A stretch of 27,592 nt of DNA from an uncultured delta proteobacterium. Its GTDB lineage: Bacteria; RBG-13-61-14; DRUE01. The notes under the pieces were generated by a model. The model was not told the DNA's origin and did not search any database. It was given only the letters and a program-made list of their open reading frames with translations. A program made the translations under genes and the position numbers. Position 1 is the stretch's first letter, and each line of letters opens with the position of its first letter. The DNA lies in the NCBI GenBank assembly GCA_903930515.1, contig CAIYYW010000179.1, positions 1-27,592 on the forward strand, in the 5' to 3' direction. Below, piece by piece: positions 14,049 through 21,957 of the stretch.

Positions 14049-16706
14049 CTATCTATCGCGCTCCTCAAACATTTTTCTCAGGATGATCTCGGGCTGGGTG
14101 AATAAATCTTCCTGGGGCCGGTCCAAAATCAGGGATTTTTGAGCGGCCTTATCCTTTTGGATTTGATCCAGTTGTTCAATGATTTTGTCAACCTCCTGGT
14201 CGGTGGGATTTGCCGGCACCGGGATCGGGAATTCAAAGATCAGCAGGCTGAGTTCAGCCGGCTCAATCCCGGTTTTACCGGAGTTCACTCCGGCCCGGAT
14301 CTGGATTTCTTCTTTCCTGCCGGCCAGTTCCTTGAGCAGAATTTTATCCTGTTCCTTTTCCGGGAGGTCCTTGATCTTTTTGTCAGTGGTCGCGGATTCC
14401 AGGGTGACGGATTCCAGGGTGACTTTGGATAATAGCCGGAAGAGCGCCACCCCGACGCCGTTCTCCAGCCGGAAGGGATTCTCGCCGATGATTTCCCCGG
14501 GACCGGAAATTTCAAACCGGACCGCCAATTTATTTTCCTTGACCGGATTCCCCTCCGCGTCCACCAGTCTCGCGATCACCCGGATCGGGTCGGAATATTC
14601 CTGATACGGGATCAGGGCGTCTATGTCCGGCTCAATCCGATTAAATTCTTCCCCCAATTCCAGAATAATTTTCGCCGGAGCTCCCGGGGTTTGGAGACGA
14701 TCTTCAGCCCGGACCTCGCCTTTAATCAGGCACTGCGCGGCCAGCTCTCCCGGCTCGAATTTGAACCCGGAGAAAGTGAAGGGAGGCCGGGACAGGGTTT
14801 GGTATTCGCCGGGGCGCGGGAACAAATATTTTTTGTCCGGGCCGCGGGTGGCAATCTCTTTATGGTTGATGGTCAATCTCACCTGGTCGCAATTGCCGAC
14901 CGCCATCACCTCGCCGGGGAAATCCGGTTTCTGCCACCATTGGTTGATGATTTTCACCATCGGGGTTTCCGAGGTCTGGGCCTGGAAGAAATAATAGCTC
15001 GGCTTTTTCAAACGGTAGAGGTCAACGATGCCGTGCCGTCTGATCCGGTATTTGGCATCCGGCGCCGCCAGCCGGGTCATAAAGGTATTGTAATCCGCAA
15101 AAACCCAGCCGGTTGAGCCGGAACAACTCGGCTCGGATTGAATCAAGTCCAGCATATATGCAGTCTGACGAACGGTGGCGATCTGAAGAGCGTCTGTCAG
15201 GGTCGGAGCTCCAACCGAATATTCGCTCACGATCCAGGGCTTATTTCCAGGCGGCTTGAGTAAACCTCCGGAATAATCGTTATGCGCGATCACCTCCTCG
15301 CGGAGATGCCGGAAGTTCCGGACAAAGCGCGCGCCGGAAGCCGGCCGGGTCGGGTCCAACTCATGCGCGGGCCGGATCATTTGCTCCAGCCATTTCTCCC
15401 CCCACCAGGCCTCGTTGACCCGGACCCCCCAGAGGATAATGCTCGGCCGGTTCCGGTCGCGGAGGATCATTTCCCGCAAAGATTGCTCAGCGACTTTTTT
15501 CCATTCCCGGTTCCCGACAAATCCCCATCCGGGCAACTCCTCAAAAGCCATCAGGCCGAGATGGTCGCAGGCGTCCAGGAAATCAGGGCTTTGCGGGTAA
15601 TGGGAAAGCCTGACGAAATTTAAGCCGCTTTGCTTGAGCAGGAGCGCGTCCAGGTATTGGAGCCGGAAGGACGCGGCGTTTCCGAGATAGGGATATGACT
15701 GGTGTCGGTTCAGGCCGAAAAGCTGGAGACGCTTGCCATTGAGAAAAAATCCCCGGTCGGTGAACTTAAACCAACGGAATCCGTAATGGAAGGAAATGAG
15801 ATCGGACATTTCCGGCGCTTCTTCCGAGGATTTGGTTTCGGATTTTTTTCTCAAGTCCGGGCAGGAGATTTTCAGGTTGAGGTCGTAAAGATAAGGATAG
15901 TCCGGAGACCAGAGTTTGGGATTTTCTACCGGCATCTCCAATTCCGCTTTGGAGCTTCCGGGAGGGACCGTTAATTCTTTTTCCCGCTCGGAAATGCTTA
16001 CCCCTTCCATCCCCTCCTTGCCCTTGACCTGATCCCATAAGCTCGCGGTGAAGGAACAAGAGATCGGCTCGGAAAGAGTATTGTTGGCGTCCGCGGAGAT
16101 TTTCAAGACCGCTTTTTGCTCATTGAGTTCGGGGGTGAAGGCAAAGGGATGCTCCAGGTAAACCGGGGGCTTGCGCTCGATCCAGACATCCCGATAAATC
16201 CCGCCAAAGAGGGTGTAGTCAACCAGAAACCCCTCGGGCGGGACATTCATTTTTGAATTGTCAACCTTCACCGCCAGCAGGTTTTCTTTTCCGGGCAGAT
16301 AGGCGTCCGTGGCGTCAAAGACGAACGGGGTATATCCGCCCAGATGATAGCCGAGGTATTTGCCGTTCAGCCAGACATCGGCCCGGGTGAGGGCGCCCTC
16401 GAAATGGATCAGGGCCCGGTCGCCGCTCCGGTAGTCGTCTCCGAAGGCGCTGAAGCGGAGGCGGTAAAGTCCGACGCCCCGGTAATATTTTTGGGACAGC
16501 TTGAACCGGGCCGGCTCCAGGTGGAGCGTATGCGGGAGCGAGACCTTGTCCCAGTCCTGATCATTGTATTGAGGCTTTTCAAAATTCTCCGCGTCCCCCT
16601 GGTGATAGAGCCAGGCGGAGTTGAGGGATAGCTGTTGGGATTCGCATCCGGAGCAGGAACTCAGGAACAGGAGCGCCATCCAGGCCGGGATCAGCAATTT
16701 TTTCAT
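14049..16706 (-). CDS. GH2-family glycoside hydrolase, predicted lipoprotein
   Basis: 885 aa. A lipoprotein signal (ALLFLSSC, Cys18) would place it on a membrane facing the periplasm or outside. The order is typical of GH2: sugar-binding beta-sandwich (about 25-178, with DVWLNGKYLGYHLGGYTPF), Ig-like domain (180-305), TIM barrel (308 to about 600). The predicted acid/base is E432 in WGVRVNEAWW, and the predicted nucleophile is E495 in WIVSEYS. A DUF4982-like domain (near VRLTINHKE), an invasin/Big-like domain (DPIRVIARLVDAEGNPV...) and a polar alpha-helical tail follow. Beta-galactosidase, beta-glucuronidase or beta-mannosidase activity are all possible, and the motifs do not settle which. 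The ATG overlaps the rodZ-like TGA by 4 bp and has no strong ribosome binding site, so translation is probably coupled to it. It is the last gene of its operon. Confidence 0.9.
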   Translation of the reverse strand: MKKLLIPAWMALLFLSSCSGCESQQLSLNSAWLYHQGDAENFEKPQYNDQDWDKVSLPHTLHLEPARFKLSQKYYRGVGLYRLRFSAFGDDYRSGDRALIHFEGALTRADVWLNGKYLGYHLGGYTPFVFDATDAYLPGKENLLAVKVDNSKMNVPPEGFLVDYTLFGGIYRDVWIERKPPVYLEHPFAFTPELNEQKAVLKISADANNTLSEPISCSFTASLWDQVKGKEGMEGVSISEREKELTVPPGSSKAELEMPVENPKLWSPDYPYLYDLNLKISCPDLRKKSETKSSEEAPEMSDLISFHYGFRWFKFTDRGFFLNGKRLQLFGLNRHQSYPYLGNAASFRLQYLDALLLKQSGLNFVRLSHYPQSPDFLDACDHLGLMAFEELPGWGFVGNREWKKVAEQSLREMILRDRNRPSIILWGVRVNEAWWGEKWLEQMIRPAHELDPTRPASGARFVRNFRHLREEVIAHNDYSGGLLKPPGNKPWIVSEYSVGAPTLTDALQIATVRQTAYMLDLIQSEPSCSGSTGWVFADYNTFMTRLAAPDAKYRIRRHGIVDLYRLKKPSYYFFQAQTSETPMVKIINQWWQKPDFPGEVMAVGNCDQVRLTINHKEIATRGPDKKYLFPRPGEYQTLSRPPFTFSGFKFEPGELAAQCLIKGEVRAEDRLQTPGAPAKIILELGEEFNRIEPDIDALIPYQEYSDPIRVIARLVDAEGNPVKENKLAVRFEISGPGEIIGENPFRLENGVGVALFRLLSKVTLESVTLESATTDKKIKDLPEKEQDKILLKELAGRKEEIQIRAGVNSGKTGIEPAELSLLIFEFPIPVPANPTDQEVDKIIEQLDQIQKDKAAQKSLILDRPQEDLFTQPEIILRKMFEERDR
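14395..14424 (-). repeat. 15-bp tandem duplication inside the GH2 gene
   Basis: Two adjacent 15-bp units differing only at the last base encode the repeated peptide VTLES-VTLES near the C-terminal end of the GH2 protein. It is in frame and lies in what looks like a linker, so it probably does not affect function. Confidence 0.6.
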
Positions 16707-17506
16707 TGCGGTTTCGTGGACTCCGGTTTCGGCTCCGGAGTTTTGGGCGCAGGCTTTTCAAATTTCTCCGGTAGGTATTTGGGCAGATCTTCCGGGATCA
16801 AAAACCGCATCGGCTTCCAGTGTCCGCCGATCGGCTTGAGCCTGACGCCGTTGATGACGATCTCCACCCCGCCGGCGTTCCCGATCAGGAGGCTCAATTT
16901 CTCCTGGGCCTCAATTTTAAAACTGTCCTCGGAATAAAGCATCATCTCCTTGCCGGCCTTGCCGTCAATGGTGGTCAGCACCCAGCAGAGTTCATTGGCC
17001 TTGAGGCTGACCGAGAAGGGCGGAGAAACACTCTGCAAAGAACGGACCGGCGCCGGAAGAGATGTCGCCACGGCGCCGCCCTGACCAGGGCTTGGCCGGG
17101 CCGGGGCCGGCAAAGCAACCCTTGCGGCGGGATTTTTTTTCAAACTCCAGATCAGGCTTCCGACCAGGCCGATCAGGATCAGGACGAAAAGCCCGGCCAG
17201 GCCCCAGACCCAGGCCCGGGACTTCTGCGGGATCGGCCCGGATTTCGGCCCGGACAGGGCAGGTTTGGTTTCCTTCAGATACTCCTCAAACCGGAGCAGG
17301 GTTTGTTCGGGATTCAGACCAACCTGCTCGGCATAGGCGCGGATAAATCCGCGGACAAAGATCAGCCCGGGCAATTGCTCATACTGATCTTTTTCCAGGG
17401 CGAGCAGGAATTTCTTTTGGATTTTGGTCTTGGCGCTGATCCCGTCCAGCGAGAACTCGCGGGTTTCCCGCTGCTGACGAAGGTATTCGCCGAAGGAGCT
17501 TTCCAT
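16703..17506 (-). CDS. RodZ-like membrane protein with N-terminal helix-turn-helix
   Basis: 267 aa. Residues 5-67 form the HTH_25/Xre-like domain of RodZ (GEYLRQQRETREFSLDGISA, then FVRGFIRAYAEQVGLNP). A basic linker leads to one transmembrane helix (about 99-122). A Pro/Ala-rich segment and a DUF4115-type beta domain (about 163-245, CWVLTTIDGK...GNAGGVEIVINGV) follow, and the protein ends in a Pro/Lys/Glu-rich tail. In E. coli RodZ links the MreB cytoskeleton to the cell-wall elongation machinery. Here the cytoplasmic HTH and extracytoplasmic beta domain have the same order, but it is shorter than E. coli RodZ. It starts 8 nt after the TPR stop and overlaps the GH2 start, so it is mid-operon. 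Co-occurrence with a PilF-like gene is conserved in gammaproteobacteria and supports the call. Confidence 0.85.
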   Translation of the reverse strand: MESSFGEYLRQQRETREFSLDGISAKTKIQKKFLLALEKDQYEQLPGLIFVRGFIRAYAEQVGLNPEQTLLRFEEYLKETKPALSGPKSGPIPQKSRAWVWGLAGLFVLILIGLVGSLIWSLKKNPAARVALPAPARPSPGQGGAVATSLPAPVRSLQSVSPPFSVSLKANELCWVLTTIDGKAGKEMMLYSEDSFKIEAQEKLSLLIGNAGGVEIVINGVRLKPIGGHWKPMRFLIPEDLPKYLPEKFEKPAPKTPEPKPESTKPQ

Positions 17507-17513
17507 CTGGCAA

Positions 17514-18284
17514 CTATTTCTGGGAGGAACAGTTTAATAGCTTGAGATACTGGCTCGAGGACTTGGCCTCGTCGCTCTCCGGGGTCGCGTTTCTCAAAGC
17601 CTGGTTGAATTCCGAGCAGGCCTCTTTGGTCTTGCCCTGCCGGTTATATTCCAGGCCGAGCAGACGGTGGGCGCGCGGAAGGTAGGGGCAGAGTTGGATG
17701 GCCTGCTGTAATTCCTTAACCGCCTCCGGATATTTCTTTTGCTTGCTCCGGAGCTCCCCTAAATTGGTATGGGGATTACAGAAACCGGAATTGAGCGCCA
17801 TTGAACGGTTGAGCGCGTTCTCCGCCTCCGGGAGTTTGTCCTGCAACAGGAAAATCCAGCCGATATCGTTCCAAGCGATATAGGCCTCGCGGAACAGGTC
17901 GTCGCTCGAGGCTTTCTGATAGCTCTTCAGGGCTTCCTCCAAATTGTTTTCCACCAGGTAGATGTCCCCGCGCAGGAGATTGGCATCAGAATATTTCGGG
18001 TTATATTGAATCGCCAACTCAATGTTTTCCTTGGACTTGCCTATCTCCTGGCGGAAGAGATAAATCTTGGACAGCCAGTAATAAACCTCCGGGTCCTTGG
18101 GATTGCACCGCTTGGCCTCTAGGATGTTGTTCAGCGCCGCGTAAAGGTCGTTGCGGTGGACATCCATCTGGACCTGCTCCTTTTTGACCTTGGCGTATTC
18201 CGGATTCTTGCACGGATCTTTTTCCTTGGCATTGGCGCAGGAAATCACGCTGAAAATAATTATTCCGATCCATGATTTTCGCAT
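17514..18284 (-). CDS. TPR lipoprotein, PilF/PilW/Tgl-like
   Basis: 256 aa. The signal peptide ends in the lipobox VISC (Cys16), giving a predicted outer- or inner-membrane lipoprotein. Residues 40 to about 250 are around six tetratricopeptide repeats, for example NPKDPEVYYWLSKIYLFRQE, NLEEALKSYQKAS, YPEAVKELQQAIQLCPYLP and GKTKEACSEFNQAL. Size, lipidation and position directly before rodZ match PilF/PilW and Myxococcus Tgl, lipoproteins needed to assemble the type IV pilus secretin in the outer membrane. No other pilus gene is in the window, so a general scaffold role is possible. GAGGGGGG overlaps the preceding stop and lies 4 nt before this ATG, so the pair is tightly coupled. Confidence 0.82.
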   Translation of the reverse strand: MRKSWIGIIIFSVISCANAKEKDPCKNPEYAKVKKEQVQMDVHRNDLYAALNNILEAKRCNPKDPEVYYWLSKIYLFRQEIGKSKENIELAIQYNPKYSDANLLRGDIYLVENNLEEALKSYQKASSDDLFREAYIAWNDIGWIFLLQDKLPEAENALNRSMALNSGFCNPHTNLGELRSKQKKYPEAVKELQQAIQLCPYLPRAHRLLGLEYNRQGKTKEACSEFNQALRNATPESDEAKSSSQYLKLLNCSSQK

Positions 18285-18294
18285 AGTTCCCCCC

Positions 18295-19482
18295 TCAAAA
18301 CATCGCCAGAAATTTTACCATTATCTTCAGGTCCTCGGGATCAAGACCGCCCTCGGCCGCCGGTTGATCCCCCTGGTCCGCGGCTTCCGGCCCAACCGGA
18401 TTCGCGGCCTCCGCAAAAATCTCTTCACGCCCCGCGCTGATCCCGGACGCGGCCTCCGCCTCCACCTGCTTTGGTTTGGCCGGCGCGGCCGGGATGGGCT
18501 TCGCCGGCTTGGCTTCCGGAACCGGCGCAAATTTTGCCTCAACCGCAGGCGGCTCCGGCTCGGCCAGGGTTTCAAAAGCAATCTCTTCCACTTCCATAAC
18601 CGGTTGCGGCGCGGTCTCCGACCCCGGCCCGATCTCGGTTTCAATCCCCGCGCTTATTTCCGGCTCCACCGAGATCGTCGGCTGAGCTTCATTGAGTTCC
18701 TGCTCCCAGGCAACTTCCACTTTCGGCTCCGCGGCCAGGGGCGGCTCCGGCTTCGCTTCGCTCTCTTCCATCTCAATGATCAGCCCGGTATCCCGCGCTT
18801 TGCCTCGGGGAGGCGGCATCTCCAGATCTTCTTTCAGCTCCAGGTTCTCCAGCAAAATGTCTTCCTCCGCCGGCGCCTGCCCCGGCTCCGGGGAGGCGGA
18901 CAGGGACTGCTCCAAGGGCGGGACCATCACCTCGTCCAGGATCGTCCCTTCCGGTTTTTGCTCCGCAAAGGCTTCCGCTTGAATGACAAAATCACCCTCG
19001 GTAACCGAACTCTCCTGCTCTTCCACCGACTCCACCACCAGCTCGTCAGCCACCGGTTCGATCTCCAGCACTTCCTCCTCAACCTGCTCCTGGAACCGGG
19101 AGAGGTCCTGGAAAAATGCCGGCATCGAGTTATAGAGCTGTTCCTTTTGATCCGGAGCCATCTCCCGCCAGCGCAGGTCATTCATCATAAATCCCATACT
19201 CTCGGTGAACTCGGTCGCGGCCTGCTGGACCTGGGGAACCGTTTCCTTCGGCATCACCCCTGCGTCCCACTTGTAAAGCAGCCCCAAGTTGGAAGTGATC
19301 AGGTGCAGGAAGATATAAAACTCGTAGCCCTTGGGGGATCGCAGGATGCAGACATAGGCCTGCGCCGGCTCGGGCGAGCGCCCGGGCGGAACCACGATCG
19401 GCCGGTTGACCGAGGTGGCCAGATATGCCACCTGGTCCGGCATGGCCTCCACCCAATTCTTTTTTGGCTCCTGCTGAAACAT
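18295..19482 (-). CDS. Unrecognised protein with long acidic Pro/Glu/Ala-rich region
   Basis: 395 aa, with no signal peptide or transmembrane helix. I do not recognise the family. Residues 1-135 look folded (AQAYVCILRSPKGYEFYIFLHL, then WDAGVMPKETVPQVQQAATEF and MNDLRWREMAPDQKEQLY), with a helical second half. Residues about 136-375 are low-complexity, rich in Glu, Pro and Ala and almost certainly disordered. The last 16 residues, LDPEDLKIMVKFLAMF, would make a short amphipathic helix. It is the first gene of the TPR/RodZ/GH2 operon, with a TTGACA promoter just upstream. Only 10 nt separate it from the TPR gene. The context suggests envelope assembly, pili or polarity, with the acidic linker acting as a tether. 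The function is unknown. Confidence 0.82.
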   Translation of the reverse strand: MFQQEPKKNWVEAMPDQVAYLATSVNRPIVVPPGRSPEPAQAYVCILRSPKGYEFYIFLHLITSNLGLLYKWDAGVMPKETVPQVQQAATEFTESMGFMMNDLRWREMAPDQKEQLYNSMPAFFQDLSRFQEQVEEEVLEIEPVADELVVESVEEQESSVTEGDFVIQAEAFAEQKPEGTILDEVMVPPLEQSLSASPEPGQAPAEEDILLENLELKEDLEMPPPRGKARDTGLIIEMEESEAKPEPPLAAEPKVEVAWEQELNEAQPTISVEPEISAGIETEIGPGSETAPQPVMEVEEIAFETLAEPEPPAVEAKFAPVPEAKPAKPIPAAPAKPKQVEAEAASGISAGREEIFAEAANPVGPEAADQGDQPAAEGGLDPEDLKIMVKFLAMF

Positions 19483-19497
19483 CCCTTGCTTGCCTAT

Positions 19498-19526
19498 AGA
19501 GTATCCACTTTATTTTTCATTGTCAA
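19498..19526 (-). promoter_or_regulatory. Predicted promoter of the acidic protein/TPR/RodZ/GH2 operon
   Basis: On the minus strand a perfect TTGACA (19526-19521), 17 nt, then TACTCT (19503-19498). The ATG at 19482 is 15 nt after the -10, so the leader would be about 8-9 nt, too short for a normally spaced Shine-Dalgarno sequence. AAGGG directly abuts the ATG. Confidence 0.5.
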
Positions 19527-19533
19527 AACCGGA

Positions 19534-19557
19534 TAAAAATTGCTTTTCAAGGCAATT
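19534..19557 (-). terminator. Weak intrinsic terminator at the end of the GH31 gene
   Basis: On the minus strand AATTGC (19557-19552), an 8-nt loop, GCAATT (19543-19538) and then a T-run give a short hairpin-plus-U-tract. The left arm covers the last GH31 codons. With only two G-C pairs in six the stem is weak, so read-through is likely. A promoter for the next operon follows within 15 nt. Confidence 0.45.
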
Positions 19558-21943
19558 GAACCTTGATTTGCTTGCCCGAATAGCTCACGGTTTGATCCGG
19601 GGTATTGGCGGGCAAGACCCCGACTCCGAAATTGTCGCGGACCAAAACGATCTGGAAGGTCCTCTGCTTGAGCATGGCGGGGAAGGATCCTTTCCGGTCG
19701 CCAATGACTATTGTCCGGGCGGCATCATCCCATTTGAATTTGATCAGGCAGTACTCTCCTTTTTCATAGTTATAGCTGAGACCGTCGTCTTCATAAAGCG
19801 TGAACTCCGAGTCGACTCCGGGATAGACGCGCAGTTCCAATGGATCCGCGGGTTTTTCCAGGGCGTATTGCAGGAACGGCCCCATCGGGATGATGGAACC
19901 GGCTTTGATGAAAATGGGCATAATCTCAATGGGCGCGGGGGCGTCAACGGTCTGGCCGCCCGCGATTTTTTTCCCGGTCCAGAAGTCATACCAGCTGGCG
20001 GATCCCGGCAGGCACACCTTGCGGGTCTGGGATTTGGCAGGAGAGGCTCCCGAAGCTTTGGGGCTGGTAACCGGATTGACCAGGATGGCCGGGCCGAACA
20101 TAAACTGGTCGGTAATGGATCGGACCTTTTGATCAGCCGGGAAATCCATGGGCAGTCCGCGCATAATGGTGTAACCATGGTCAGTGACCTGCCAGGCCAG
20201 GGAATATATATAAGGTAAGAGGCGGTAGCGAAGCTGGTCAAATTTTTCCAGGCTGTCGTAAGCCCAGGAGCCTTTTTCCCCGAACTGCCAGATTTCCCGC
20301 GGGGTCATTGTCCCGTGGGAGCGGAAGATCGGGCAGAAGGCTCCATACTGGAACCAGCGAACATACAGTTCGCGGTATTTTTCGTTCTCGCTCCCGCCCC
20401 GGAAAAAGACGAAAAATCCGCCGATGTCGGTGGTCCAGTAGGGAATGCCGGCCATTGAGATATTCAGCCCGGCCGGGATCTGTTTCTGGAAAACTTCCCA
20501 ACTCGCCTTGATGTCGCCGGACCAGGTGGCCGCAGCGTTGCGTTGTTGTCCCGCGAACGCGGATCGGGTCAGGATGAACACACGCTGGTCATCGGTCACG
20601 CCCCGCTGTCCTTGATAAACGGCCTCGGTGGTCATAAGCGAATAAGCGTTCAGATACCGGGCGGTGGAGCCGAGCGCGGTCTGTCCGGCTTTTTTGAAAT
20701 CCCGGGTCTCCATAAAGCGGAGATTGGCCAGGCTGAATTCCGGCTCGGTCCCGTCCAGCCACCAGGCATCCACGCCCTGCGAGAAAAGGCCCTTATTGAT
20801 ATAGTCCCAATACAACTTCCCCGCCGGCTCGCTGAACGCGTCATAAACCCCGGTCCCGCCCAGACCCGGGCGGGAATAGAGGAATCCCTTTTCCTTCATC
20901 GCTCGGTAGATGTCGGTCTCGGGTCCGAACTTGGGCCAGACCGAAATCATCAGGTGGACCTGGTATTTATTATGAAGCTCGTCAATCATTGCCTTCGGAT
21001 TCGGGAAGACGCTCGGATCAAATTGCATCGCGCTCCATCCCAGCTTTCCCCAATACATCCAGTCCTGAACGATCACATCCAGGGGCAGCTTGCGCTCCCG
21101 GTATTCCCTCACCGTGGCGACCAGTTCCTCTCCGGTCTGGTATCTTTCTTTGCTCTGGAAATAACCATAGGCCCATTTGCCGAACATGGGCGCGGCGCCG
21201 GTGAGGTCGCGATAACCCGCGATCACCTGGTCGGCCTCGGGCCCGTAAATGAAATAGTATAACACTCCATCCGCGACCTCGGACCAGAGAGAGAATCCGC
21301 CCGCCCTGCTTTGGAATTTGCTCAGCGAGCAGTTGTCCCACAAAATCCCGTAGCCCCGGGTTGAGAGCAGGAACGGCACCACCGCGATGGTGTTGGCCTG
21401 CGCCATCAAGACCTGATGTCCCGCCCAGTTGATCACCCCGTCCTGGTACTGGCCCAGGCCGTAAAGCCCCTCGTCCGGGCTGGAAAGAAAAGTCTGGCCC
21501 GCGTGATAAGTCTCTTCCCCCAGGACTTTGGCTTTGGTCAAAGTCCCGCCGCCGGTTTCCGGTTCCTGCAAAATAACGCTTCCGCTTCGGTCGAGATAGG
21601 TTATGGCGCCGGTCTTTTTGGAAATCTTCAGTTGCAGCCGGGCCGTGGTGATAACAAGGGTTTCCGCCGATTCCGATAATTGCCACTCCACGATCTTGCG
21701 GGTCTGGGCCGGGACGATCAGGCTCGGCCTGGTCGGAGAATTTTGAAAGGGCGAATAATAAACCCCGATGATGTTCTCGTCGAGAATGGCAAGGTTCATG
21801 GTTCCGGCGGGCAGGTTCAGGATCAGGCCGTTCGCCAATCGCTCAGCAATGGTAACCGTGCCCGCGCCGGCCGGGTTAATCCCTGAGCACAAAAAAATTG
21901 CCGCGGCCAAAAACATTTGAGAACATTTGCGCATGCCTCTCAT
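19547..21943 (-). CDS. GH31-family alpha-glycosidase, secreted
   Basis: 798 aa with a signal peptide ending near AGA (residue 27). Residues 30-235 form the GH31 N-terminal beta-sandwich (YGLGQYQDGVINW). The (beta/alpha)8 barrel follows to about residue 620: PLDVIVQDWMYWG, the predicted nucleophile D397 in WWLDGTEPE, the acid/base D477 in TWSGDIKASW, and PYWTTDIGGFF. A C-terminal beta region with PIEIMPIFIKAGSIIPMGP and VYPGVDSEFTLYEDDG corresponds to the family's DUF5110-type domain. Retaining alpha-glucosidase or alpha-xylosidase activity is expected. The LTRSAFAGQQRNAAATWSGDI segment resembles alpha-xylosidases, but this is not decisive. The start has GAGGGGG 7 nt upstream. It follows the GH38 gene by 14 bp in the same operon. 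Confidence 0.93.
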   Translation of the reverse strand: MRGMRKCSQMFLAAAIFLCSGINPAGAGTVTIAERLANGLILNLPAGTMNLAILDENIIGVYYSPFQNSPTRPSLIVPAQTRKIVEWQLSESAETLVITTARLQLKISKKTGAITYLDRSGSVILQEPETGGGTLTKAKVLGEETYHAGQTFLSSPDEGLYGLGQYQDGVINWAGHQVLMAQANTIAVVPFLLSTRGYGILWDNCSLSKFQSRAGGFSLWSEVADGVLYYFIYGPEADQVIAGYRDLTGAAPMFGKWAYGYFQSKERYQTGEELVATVREYRERKLPLDVIVQDWMYWGKLGWSAMQFDPSVFPNPKAMIDELHNKYQVHLMISVWPKFGPETDIYRAMKEKGFLYSRPGLGGTGVYDAFSEPAGKLYWDYINKGLFSQGVDAWWLDGTEPEFSLANLRFMETRDFKKAGQTALGSTARYLNAYSLMTTEAVYQGQRGVTDDQRVFILTRSAFAGQQRNAAATWSGDIKASWEVFQKQIPAGLNISMAGIPYWTTDIGGFFVFFRGGSENEKYRELYVRWFQYGAFCPIFRSHGTMTPREIWQFGEKGSWAYDSLEKFDQLRYRLLPYIYSLAWQVTDHGYTIMRGLPMDFPADQKVRSITDQFMFGPAILVNPVTSPKASGASPAKSQTRKVCLPGSASWYDFWTGKKIAGGQTVDAPAPIEIMPIFIKAGSIIPMGPFLQYALEKPADPLELRVYPGVDSEFTLYEDDGLSYNYEKGEYCLIKFKWDDAARTIVIGDRKGSFPAMLKQRTFQIVLVRDNFGVGVLPANTPDQTVSYSGKQIKVQLP

Positions 21944-21957
21944 TTGGTATCCCCCTC

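Noticed and set aside
18151-19536. 461-codon plus-strand open frame across the acidic protein gene
   Set aside because: Arg/Leu/His-rich translation that mirrors the Glu/Ala/Pro codons of the real gene, with no domain and an antisense position over two well-supported genes.
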